From: Enterococcus sp. DIV0212c
Lineage (GTDB): Bacteria; Bacillota; Bacilli; Lactobacillales; Enterococcaceae
Assembly (NCBI RefSeq): GCF_017377505.1
Contig: NZ_JAFREN010000006.1
Span: forward strand, 14,250-78,249
Reading direction: 5' to 3'
Length of the DNA stretch: 64,000 nucleotides
Part shown: piece after piece, positions 1-7,261 of the stretch
Layout: every line of letters begins with the position of its first letter
Numbering within the stretch: the first letter of the stretch is position 1
Position numbers and translations under genes: made by a program
The notes under the pieces: generated by a model
Told to the model about the DNA's origin: nothing
The model's input: only the letters and a program-made list of their open reading frames with translations
Databases searched by the model: none

Positions 1-1287
1 TTGACTTCCAACAAAACTACTTAAATCCCGAATCACTTGTTCACCGTAATCACGGACATGACTGTCCAAAATTTCAAAACGTAATTCTTGGGTTTCAGCT
101 GGTTGTTTTAATGAACTAATCAAATCGCCTAATGTTGAGCCTTCTTTTTTTAATTTAGGCAGCAGCATCAGGATTTTAGCGATAACGTAGGCACCGTCAT
201 CTAAATAGTAGTTTTCTTTAAAAGCTGCGTGTCCGCTTGTTTCAATCGCTAATTGTGTATCGATTCCTTCATCGTTGAGTTCGATCATTTTATTGATTAC
301 ATTGCGGTAACCAGAAATATAGCGTACTTGCTTGCCACCGTTTGACTCGATAAATTCTTTCAGATGGCTTGAAGTTGGTGAATTGGTCACAATGCTGCTG
401 CCTGGATATTCAGCTAGAACGACTGTTGCTAAAACAGCAATCAAATTATTTCGGTTGATGACTTCGCCTGATCCATCTACTACTGCTGAACGGTCCACAT
501 CTGTATCAAAAATCACACCCAAATCTGCCTTGTTTTTCAAGACTGCTTGTTGAATGCTGTTCATCGCTTCTTTATTATCTGGATTTGGAATATGATTTGG
601 AAACATTCCATCAGGTTCTAAAAATTGTGAACCCGTAGTGTCTGCGCCTAGTTTCGCTAGGACTTTTTCCGCAAAGAAACCGCCCGCGCCGTTTCCGGCA
701 TCTACTATAATATGAAAACCAGATAAAGGTTTTTCTTCTGTTGTTTTCATTCCTTTACGAATTTTCTCCGTTAAATCAGCGGAATAATCATCTAAAATCG
801 AGGTTTTGGTTACTGAGCCTTTTGCTACAAGTGCAGATTCGTCTGCGTGTTCTAAAATATAGGTAATATCCGCTTTTTCTGCTCCGCCAGATTTCGTGAA
901 TAACTTCAATCCATTAAAATAATAAGGCAAATGACTCGCTGTAATCATAATCGCTGCATCACAATCATATTGCGGAAATTGAGTAGCCATAAACATGGCT
1001 GGCGTTGTGGCTAAACCAAAATCTAATACTTCAACATTTTGCTCAACGAAACTGTCGATTAATGCTTGTTTCAAGTTATCTGCTGAAATACGACTATCAT
1101 GACCGATACCGATAGTTAATTTTCCCGATTGATGTTTTTCAGCTAAGTTTTTCTCATCACGAAGCCAATGAACCATTCCTACTGCAATTTTCCCGACTTG
1201 CGCTGGTGTTAAGTTCGCTGTTTTTTCCTCATGCTCTACTGCTATTCCTCTTATGTCCGACCCGTTTTGTAACGCTTTCAATTCCAT
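1..1287 (-). CDS. Phosphoglucomutase/phosphomannomutase family protein, C-terminus off the window
   Basis: Phosphohexomutase of the alpha-D-phosphohexomutase superfamily, interconverting 1- and 6-phosphosugars in the cytoplasm. The reading frame is open from the ATG at 1287 to base 1 (429 codons), so the C-terminal part lies outside the window. The phosphoserine loop reads TASHLP with the serine at about residue 118. The metal loop reads DTDVDRS rather than the usual DGDADR, and the sugar-binding loop is ETSGH. These changes suggest a divergent subfamily rather than the main PgcA, and the substrate cannot be fixed. It lies 38 bases downstream of the ArgR-type gene on the same strand and may be co-transcribed with it. 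Confidence 0.88.
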   Translation of the reverse strand, partial: MELKALQNGSDIRGIAVEHEEKTANLTPAQVGKIAVGMVHWLRDEKNLAEKHQSGKLTIGIGHDSRISADNLKQALIDSFVEQNVEVLDFGLATTPAMFMATQFPQYDCDAAIMITASHLPYYFNGLKLFTKSGGAEKADITYILEHADESALVAKGSVTKTSILDDYSADLTEKIRKGMKTTEEKPLSGFHIIVDAGNGAGGFFAEKVLAKLGADTTGSQFLEPDGMFPNHIPNPDNKEAMNSIQQAVLKNKADLGVIFDTDVDRSAVVDGSGEVINRNNLIAVLATVVLAEYPGSSIVTNSPTSSHLKEFIESNGGKQVRYISGYRNVINKMIELNDEGIDTQLAIETSGHAAFKENYYLDDGAYVIAKILMLLPKLKKEGSTLGDLISSLKQPAETQELRFEILDSHVRDYGEQVIRDLSSFVGSQ

Positions 1288-1325
1288 GTAACCAAATCTC
1301 CCTTCATTTTTTGATTGGTTTTGTT

Positions 1326-1781
1326 TTAATCTATCATCGCTTCAAAACGTTCAACAACAGCTATTGCGTCATCTTCTGAACGAGCAATAATAATGATTGT
1401 ATCGACTCCTGCGACAGTTCCTGCAATTTCTTCATAACTGACTTCATCTAAAAAATTAGTTACCACATCTGCTGCGCCCATATCTGTATGGACGATTACC
1501 ATAAATTGGACACGTTCCATACGAATCACTGAATCCTTCACAGATTCCTTCAGCTTTTCTTCACTGCTGGATGCTTGTTGTTGAGAGAATAAAGCATACT
1601 TCACGCGACCATCTGAACCGTGGGTTTTAACGATGCTCATCTCACGAACATCTCTTGAAACAGTGGCTTGGGTTGCTTTGACACCAGCTTGTTCAAGAAG
1701 TGCAATCAGGTCGTCTTGGGTTTCTATTTCATTTTCTGTGATCAGTTGCTTGATCAACCGTTGTCGGTCTGCTTTTTTCAT
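1326..1781 (-). CDS. argR: ArgR/AhrC family arginine regulator
   Basis: Arginine-dependent DNA-binding regulator of the ArgR family, 151 residues, normally a hexamer acting on ARG boxes of arginine synthesis or deiminase genes. The N-terminal winged helix ends in the recognition segment ATQATVSRDVREM. The C-terminal oligomerisation/arginine-binding domain carries GTVAGVDT, where most members have an Asp-Asp pair (GTxxGDDT); here the first Asp is Val126. I chose the ATG at 1781 because AGGAAGTG precedes it at good spacing; an in-frame start 60 bases upstream has no ribosome site. A TATAAT-like -10 lies at 1813-1818. Lactic acid bacteria often have two ArgR paralogues, one lacking this Asp; this may be such a partner subunit. 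Confidence 0.9.
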   Translation of the reverse strand: MKKADRQRLIKQLITENEIETQDDLIALLEQAGVKATQATVSRDVREMSIVKTHGSDGRVKYALFSQQQASSSEEKLKESVKDSVIRMERVQFMVIVHTDMGAADVVTNFLDEVSYEEIAGTVAGVDTIIIIARSEDDAIAVVERFEAMID

Positions 1782-2112
1782 GGTTACACTTCCTGTTTTG
1801 GTTATTTTCTTTATTATAGCGAAAGTTTGGGAAATTTGCATTTCTTTTTGGTAAAAATTACTTTATTATGAGAAAAGTGTAAAGCAACTATCAGCTTTTT
1901 TCTGTGTATAGTTTGAACATTATAAAGATTTCGCTACCTTTTTCCTGATATTTTGATATTAGCTTCATTTGTAATTATGATTGATACTAGCTAAATTAAT
2001 CACAACTGAAATAAATTTTAAGAGTTGTTTATCATGGTAACCATCACAATGTCCTTGTTTTTTTCAGTGGCTAAATAACTAAATCCCTACTGCAATTGTG
2101 TAAAGTCAAATA

Positions 2113-2159
2113 AAAAAGCTTCAAGATCTTTATAACAAAAAAAGATCTTGAAGCTTTTT
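2113..2159. terminator. Bidirectional intrinsic terminator
   Basis: A near-perfect 18-bp stem (AAAAAGCTTCAAGATCTT and its complement) with an 11-base loop and A/T runs on both sides. It closes the minus-strand CPBP gene and insulates argR. Confidence 0.85.
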
Positions 2160-2212
2160 ATGACTATTGTACCGCACTCTCAATTAAAGAAATGGTACTC
2201 TATACTATTTTA

Positions 2213-2818
2213 CTAGTTACTAATTACAGAGAGTACAATGATCACAAAGTTATAGCTCGCATGTACCAAAGTACTGTACCAAATATTATGTTTCCTTATA
2301 TAAACCAAACTTAAGAGAACACCTAATACAAAGTAAGGAATCAATAATATATAATTGTAATTCGCAGCTGCCGCATGACCATACATAAACCAAATACTAG
2401 ATAGTAGCATTTGAATGATCATCACATAGATTTTATGAGAGTTAATAAAGCAATATCGAAAAACTATCTCTTCAATAAATGGTGTAATAAGAACTGCTTC
2501 TAAAATTAGCATAGAGCTCACTTGGTATTTCCCGATAGCTACACCTGTACCTAAGATTTTAACTACAAGTAGATATGTTAAACACATAAATACAAATGTA
2601 ATGCAAATTGGAATAATCGTTTGCTTTAGTTTCACTTCTTTCAGTCTAAACCATAGATCATTTTTAAATAAGACTATTGCTAATAATACAAAAAACACCT
2701 TTTGGATGAGCATAAATATTGGATTAGATAAATCCCAACTTACTCCTACAGATGGGATTAATTCTGTTATAAAAAAATAAATTAAAATGTAGATAACTTT
2801 AAGAATCAATGATATCAC
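2213..2818 (-). CDS. CPBP family intramembrane metalloprotease (Abi-like)
   Basis: Polytopic membrane protein of the CPBP (CAAX protease and bacteriocin-processing/immunity, PF02517) family, 201 residues. All family motifs are present: EEIVFR (EExxxR), FMYGH (FxxxH) and HASYN (HxxxN), within six or seven hydrophobic segments. Bacterial members include bacteriocin self-immunity proteins and proteases acting on membrane peptides. It starts 18 bases after a small secreted protein on the same strand, so the two are probably one transcript. The start is uncertain: the GTG at 2818 has only a weak ribosome site and may rely on coupling to the upstream stop. Confidence 0.82.
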   Translation of the reverse strand: MISLILKVIYILIYFFITELIPSVGVSWDLSNPIFMLIQKVFFVLLAIVLFKNDLWFRLKEVKLKQTIIPICITFVFMCLTYLLVVKILGTGVAIGKYQVSSMLILEAVLITPFIEEIVFRYCFINSHKIYVMIIQMLLSSIWFMYGHAAAANYNYILLIPYFVLGVLLSLVYIRKHNIWYSTLVHASYNFVIIVLSVISN

Positions 2819-2836
2819 TCAATTCATTATGGTCTG

Positions 2837-3295
2837 TTAAATCGCTACGTAATCGGTATATGATGTGTTAGACGTTACTGTCTTAGTATCAACATATTTA
2901 TTATCTATTTTTCTATATCTCTTGTACGTTACTGTTACAGTAACATTTTGTTTGTATTTTTTAAATTTACCACTTTCAGAATAAGAACCTCCTAATTTTA
3001 CTTCAGCAGGACCTACCATAAATTTAATTTGCAAAGTTGTTTTACGATTAGTTGTATAAGTACCTAAATAGGTTCTTGCTCCTTTTTTTATTTTATAATT
3101 TTGTGTTTTTGACCATGTTCTAGATTGAATCGCATCATTATCATCAATAACATAATAAAATTCATCATCCTCTGACACTACATTAACAGGGATTTCAGCA
3201 TTCTTTTCTAGCTCTGAGGCTTCTGAGACAGCTCCAAACCCAACAATACCAAATAAAAAACCACTACATAAAATATTCAATAACATTTTTTTCAC
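2837..3295 (-). CDS. Small secreted protein of unknown function
   Basis: About 152 residues with a clear signal peptide: basic MKKM start, hydrophobic core to about residue 20, then a likely cleavage near AVSEASE. The mature part (~125 residues) is Lys/Thr/Tyr-rich and predicted beta-rich, with an alternating TVTVTYKRYRKI segment near the C-terminus. I recognise no family. The GTG at 3295 is preferred because AGGGAG lies 8 bases upstream; a GTG at 3304 would overlap the ribosome site. The CPBP membrane protein follows directly, an arrangement seen for secreted peptides with immunity or processing partners, but no bacteriocin hallmark (double-Gly leader, Cys pairs) is visible. Confidence 0.7.
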   Translation of the reverse strand: MKKMLLNILCSGFLFGIVGFGAVSEASELEKNAEIPVNVVSEDDEFYYVIDDNDAIQSRTWSKTQNYKIKKGARTYLGTYTTNRKTTLQIKFMVGPAEVKLGGSYSESGKFKKYKQNVTVTVTYKRYRKIDNKYVDTKTVTSNTSYTDYVAI

Positions 3296-3415
3296 CAAAA
3301 ACACTCCCTTTTATAATTTTATATTAACCACTTTACAATCTAATAGACATAATGTCTACTGTTTTTTTATTAATGAGTGATATTCTTGTAAAGAAGATTG
3401 AGGAGGTTATTATAA

Positions 3416-3455
3416 AAAGCTTCGGGTCCTCTTCATATCAAGGACCTAAAGCTTT
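3416..3455. terminator. Bidirectional intrinsic terminator
   Basis: A 15-bp stem with two imperfect positions (arms AAAGCTTCGGGTCCT and AGGACCTAAAGCTTT, 10-base loop) flanked by T-rich tracts on both strands. It ends the minus-strand lipoprotein transcript. Confidence 0.8.
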
Positions 3456-3469
3456 GCTTTTTATTTAAA

Positions 3470-3670
3470 TTAGTTTTCTTGCATTTCGATTCCTAACTCA
3501 TTTTTTAAATAATCGCCAAGATCTTGCTCTTCACCAGAAGAAGCATTTTTTATTTTCCATGTTTTTCCAATTTCATTTGGGATAGAACGTGTTCTTGAAA
3601 TTGGTTGTTCTTCATCTTCTAGTAGCAAAGAATAAGTATACCTCACCTGCTTGAAGTTCGATGTCGCCAT
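3470..3670 (-). pseudogene. C-terminal fragment of the frameshifted lipoprotein
   Basis: An open frame that overlaps the end of the lipoprotein gene in the next frame and runs to the terminator. Its sequence from about LLLEDEEQPISRTRSI onward looks like the displaced C-terminus: the upstream frame ends abruptly after GEVYLFFATRR. Moving between frames needs a net +1 shift at about 3615-3640. A GGGAG 9 bases before the ATG at 3670 could allow independent translation, but that sequence is also codons of the first frame. A separate 66-residue protein is less likely than a broken gene. Confidence 0.5.
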
Positions 3671-4247
3671 CTTCTCTCACTCCCACCCAATCCTCACTCT
3701 GAGTATTAGGGGGACGGTCTGATTCTGCTCTCAAACGATTGTGTTTGTCCACTTCTTCTTTTTCAGCGTTTTTAAAACGATCTTTTTCTTTGATAATACC
3801 GCCTGATCTGATAAATGATACTTCTTTATCAGTTGTTCCTTCGATGTTTTTCAATACTTCTAGCTTTCCATAAGTGTCAGGTAAAATGCTGTTGCTATCG
3901 GTTTCAGAAAGATTGGCATCTACATCCGCTTTATCTATAGAGATTACACGGGCTAAGAAAATAGTGTTTGTATTTTGTTGTAGACTCTTTGGGTTGGTAT
4001 TATCGTACATTAGAAAGGATTCTACTGTTGATGATTGTATGTTGGAACGATCCACTTCATCGAGATAAGAGTAGTAGTTTGCTTTATTGACTTCTGATGA
4101 TGTTTCTTCTTTAGTTTTAGGTGTTGATTTTGACTTGTTTTTTTCTGTTGGTTGCTCTTTGACTTCGGCATTTTTGGAAGACGTATTGCTGCAACCAGTT
4201 AAAAAAATGCTCGAGCAAAGAAGTGCTATTATAGTTAGGTTTTTCAT
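3612..4247 (-). pseudogene. Lipoprotein, probably frameshifted near its 3' end
   Basis: A 211-residue lipoprotein precursor: signal peptide MKNLTIIALLCSSIFLTGC with lipobox LTGC, then a Lys/Glu/Thr/Ser-rich linker (residues ~22-55) of the kind that spans the wall, then a globular part. No known family was recognised. The frame stops at 3612 while a same-strand frame offset by one base continues another ~50 residues to 3470, directly before the terminator. No homopolymer run marks the shift site. It may be a decayed gene, an assembly error or a truncated but working lipoprotein. It sits in the AT-rich accessory island. Confidence 0.6.
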
Positions 4248-4373
4248 TTTTCATCACTATCCATATATATACCTAATCATATAAAGATAGAACTAATTTT
4301 TAGTTCCTCACATTATTTAGATATCATACCCAAAACACTTTTGTTACAATTTGATTGAATAGTTATCTTCCAG

Positions 4374-5204
4374 TCATTTAGCATTTTTTATTAGTGATTT
4401 TCCTTTTTTATACTGATTCCTTACATAAAAAAATACTACTAAAAAGATAATAATGAGTATAACCAAAAATATAAATTTATTTTCTTGAGCCAGTGTTCCA
4501 ACTAAAATTATTACTCCCAATAAAATGGATAGTACTATCATAATTATTTTTGTAGTGGTATCCATTTTATTCCATTTAACTCTATTTTCAACAGTTTCAT
4601 AAAACGACTTATATCTTCTGTTTCTCCGTTCAATAAAACTTTCAGTTTTGAAGTAGATATCTTCCAATGATGAAAGACTTTTTATTTGATACAACGTCTG
4701 TTCTTCATTTGCTAAAAGTACCCTATCTTTACTAAGTCTTTTTACCACAAATAACTTTAGTAGTTTCTCGTTCGTAGAAAATTCCAAATATACTTTTCTT
4801 TTGTAATTATTATACCAAAATGATCTCGCGACACCGTATATGTAAGCTATGATTACTAAAAAGATGCCTAACAACAATAAACTTATAAATAATTTATTAT
4901 TTTTTTCTTGATTTAGCCATTTGTCCACTTCTTCAGGCGTAACACTCACATGTCCTGATGTCAGTACATCGTAATTTTGATTTTCAGGACTATAAAATAT
5001 TCCCACAAACAAAAAAACATAAAGACTAAGTATAAGTATAAATACTATAAAATTGAAAATTTCTCTAAAAGCTCGTCCGTAATTTGTTTCTAGTTCTATT
5101 TCTACTTTGGTGGACAAAATTCTGTCAATAATAAACTTACTTAAACTACTGATTAAACCTAAAGAAAATAGAACTTTTACTATCTCAATAATATCTGGTT
5201 TCAT
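4374..5204 (-). CDS. Multi-pass membrane protein downstream of the Gabija-like pair
   Basis: About 276 residues and no family recognised. There are strongly hydrophobic segments near residues 10-30, 50-75 and 105-130, and two close together at the C-terminus (about 210-260). Between them lies a ~75-residue charged stretch (KRLSKDRVLLANEEQTLYQI to about RRNRRYKSF) likely cytoplasmic. The ATG at 5204 is preferred over a GTG at 5252: GCAGGAG lies ahead of it, and the GTG sits inside a hairpin. It follows the helicase gene by 86 bases on the same strand, so it could be an accessory defence gene or an unrelated neighbour. High AT content matches the island. Confidence 0.65.
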   Translation of the reverse strand: MKPDIIEIVKVLFSLGLISSLSKFIIDRILSTKVEIELETNYGRAFREIFNFIVFILILSLYVFLFVGIFYSPENQNYDVLTSGHVSVTPEEVDKWLNQEKNNKLFISLLLLGIFLVIIAYIYGVARSFWYNNYKRKVYLEFSTNEKLLKLFVVKRLSKDRVLLANEEQTLYQIKSLSSLEDIYFKTESFIERRNRRYKSFYETVENRVKWNKMDTTTKIIMIVLSILLGVIILVGTLAQENKFIFLVILIIIFLVVFFYVRNQYKKGKSLIKNAK

Positions 5205-5240
5205 TTTTTGCTTTGCTCCTGCTTTATTTATAATAAAACT

Positions 5241-5269
5241 AAGCTTTTCCACAACTACAAAAAGCTTAG
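5241..5269 (-). terminator. Weak hairpin between helicase gene and membrane protein gene
   Basis: An 8-bp perfect stem (AAGCTTTT/AAAAGCTT) followed on the minus strand by AGTTTTATT. It may act as a partial terminator, or as an attenuator that lowers expression of the downstream membrane protein. Confidence 0.45.
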
Positions 5270-5290
5270 CACACCTATCATAGATATTTT

Positions 5291-7261
5291 TTACTCATTG
5301 ACTATGTCAAAACCGCAACTCATCATTTTATCGATAAATTCCCCCTTAAAACCACTGATTTCTTTCTCTTCAACTACTACAATAAGTTCTTCTTTAGCTC
5401 GTGAACATCCCACATAAAACAACTTATACGCTTGTAATGTTGAACGAACAGCATTCACATTAAACATTTTCTTAATCTTATCCATAGCTAATTTACCTTT
5501 AAAGTCTACTCCACAACGATTTATATACTCAAAATATGGATTGTCTTTATATTTTAAGTATATTATTTCAAACTCTGTTTCAAACATATCTCTATCTGCC
5601 GCATAAAATGCTCTAATTTTTTTGTTTGCTTCTTTTTCAATTTTTTCTACATCAAACTTAAAATCATAATAATATTTTTGAAACTCATCTAGACCAAAAT
5701 TTTTCAGTTCTGAAAATATCTTAAAGAATTTATACATATGAATCCCTGGATTTGAGCTATTTTCCGAAATAAACATGACTTTGTCGTGACCTTCTCCTTT
5801 AACGCCATGTTGTGTAGAAATATTTTGATTGTATCTTAATTTAGCTAATAAGAAAAATTTACTAAGTGGAATAGATAAAATACCAGTGTATTTAACGCCA
5901 TCATCATACTCCGTCTTAATGATCTCATTATAAAAGCTCTTTGTAATAACTCTATTTCCAATCAAAAACTCAAATAGAGAATGAAGATCTTTATTATCAC
6001 TCATAAATTCAGAATAAATTTGTTGAAAAATACTAGCGTACAAAGCTTTATCCTTATGATATTCAATAGCTAATTTTTCTAAATTAAAAATATTAGCTAT
6101 ACTGTCGTCAGTAGAAAACTTAGCCTTCTTAATCTCTTGTATTACCGAACCATATCGCCCGCATTGGAAATCTTCTAAGACATCATATAATTTAAATATG
6201 AAACCTAGTAATAAATCTGGATTATTCATTTCATCTCTTGGTAGAAGTACATCCATAACTTTAATTTTTAAATGACTGGGATAGATTTCTCTATACTTGC
6301 TATATAAAATACTTAAATCTTTTTTTGGATCATTATTTTCAAATCTATGTCTATTCAAAGTTCTCAATTGTAGAAAATCATTATACTTATGAAGATTATT
6401 CTCCAAAAATTTGTTTATTGAATCACAAATCAATATTTGTGGTTTTTTATTAGATTTCCCTTTTTTTGATTGTTGCTCGATTTTTAAATCAGAAAGATAC
6501 ACATTCTCTAATACATCAAGAATTTCTTTGCTAGAACGATAATTGGTAATAAACTTTTTAGATAGATTTTTATCAAATTCAGAAAATTGATTTTCAAAAC
6601 TTCCATCATAGTTATCATAGATTTCCTGCATCTTATCGCCAAAAACATATAATTCTGTGGAACTGTCTAATACTGCCTCATAAAAAAAATTTAAAATATC
6701 AGAACTTGTATCTTGAACTTCATCAATGAAAATATATTGATACATTTCTTTTAGTTTTAGTTTTATTATAGGGTACCTATCTAATAATTTAAAAGCAAAA
6801 GACAATAAGCTATCATGAGAAATCCCCCCATACAAAATAGAATTTCTTTCTCGTTCGTTATAATAGACTCTATTTAATCGCTCCTTAATATCATCAATCG
6901 TCACAACTCTAGAGTCATCAAGTCCTATTATCTCTTTATATTTCATTGCATACTCTCCATCATTGGAAACTAGTCGATCGAGGATTTCATCATGATATAC
7001 TTCTACGAAAAAATCAATTACTTCTGGCAAAGAAAAAAAAGGAGATAAAAAACTGTTTACAAAACTATGAATTGTACTTATGTCTACAGCATCTGAAATG
7101 ATTCTTGCCTTTAATTCATTCGCCGCTCTTTCTGTGTAAGTAATACAAAGTATTTGAGATTGAAAATTGTTATCTAGTAATTGATTAATCTTATCCTTAA
7201 TAAAATAAGTTTTTCCACTACCAGCAGGTGCATTTATGAAATACAAGTTTGTTCTAACCAT
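5291..7261 (-). CDS. gajB: UvrD/Rep-type superfamily 1 helicase, GajB-like
   Basis: ATP-dependent DNA helicase-like protein of superfamily 1, 656 residues. Motifs in order: Walker A APAGSGKT at the N-terminus; motif Ia-like TYTERAANELKAR; Walker B FIDEVQD (Asp180-Glu181); a Q-rich motif III region; motif IV FITNYRSS; motif V STQHGVKGEGHDKV; motif VI FYVGCSRAKEEL. All catalytic motifs look intact. It overlaps the OLD-family gene by 28 bases, with AAGGA before its ATG, so translation is probably coupled. Side-by-side class 2 OLD nuclease and UvrD-like helicase defines Gabija (GajA/GajB), where GajB responds to DNA ends and assembles with GajA. It is larger than the ~500-residue type member. Confidence 0.88.
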   Translation of the reverse strand: MVRTNLYFINAPAGSGKTYFIKDKINQLLDNNFQSQILCITYTERAANELKARIISDAVDISTIHSFVNSFLSPFFSLPEVIDFFVEVYHDEILDRLVSNDGEYAMKYKEIIGLDDSRVVTIDDIKERLNRVYYNERERNSILYGGISHDSLLSFAFKLLDRYPIIKLKLKEMYQYIFIDEVQDTSSDILNFFYEAVLDSSTELYVFGDKMQEIYDNYDGSFENQFSEFDKNLSKKFITNYRSSKEILDVLENVYLSDLKIEQQSKKGKSNKKPQILICDSINKFLENNLHKYNDFLQLRTLNRHRFENNDPKKDLSILYSKYREIYPSHLKIKVMDVLLPRDEMNNPDLLLGFIFKLYDVLEDFQCGRYGSVIQEIKKAKFSTDDSIANIFNLEKLAIEYHKDKALYASIFQQIYSEFMSDNKDLHSLFEFLIGNRVITKSFYNEIIKTEYDDGVKYTGILSIPLSKFFLLAKLRYNQNISTQHGVKGEGHDKVMFISENSSNPGIHMYKFFKIFSELKNFGLDEFQKYYYDFKFDVEKIEKEANKKIRAFYAADRDMFETEFEIIYLKYKDNPYFEYINRCGVDFKGKLAMDKIKKMFNVNAVRSTLQAYKLFYVGCSRAKEELIVVVEEKEISGFKGEFIDKMMSCGFDIVNE

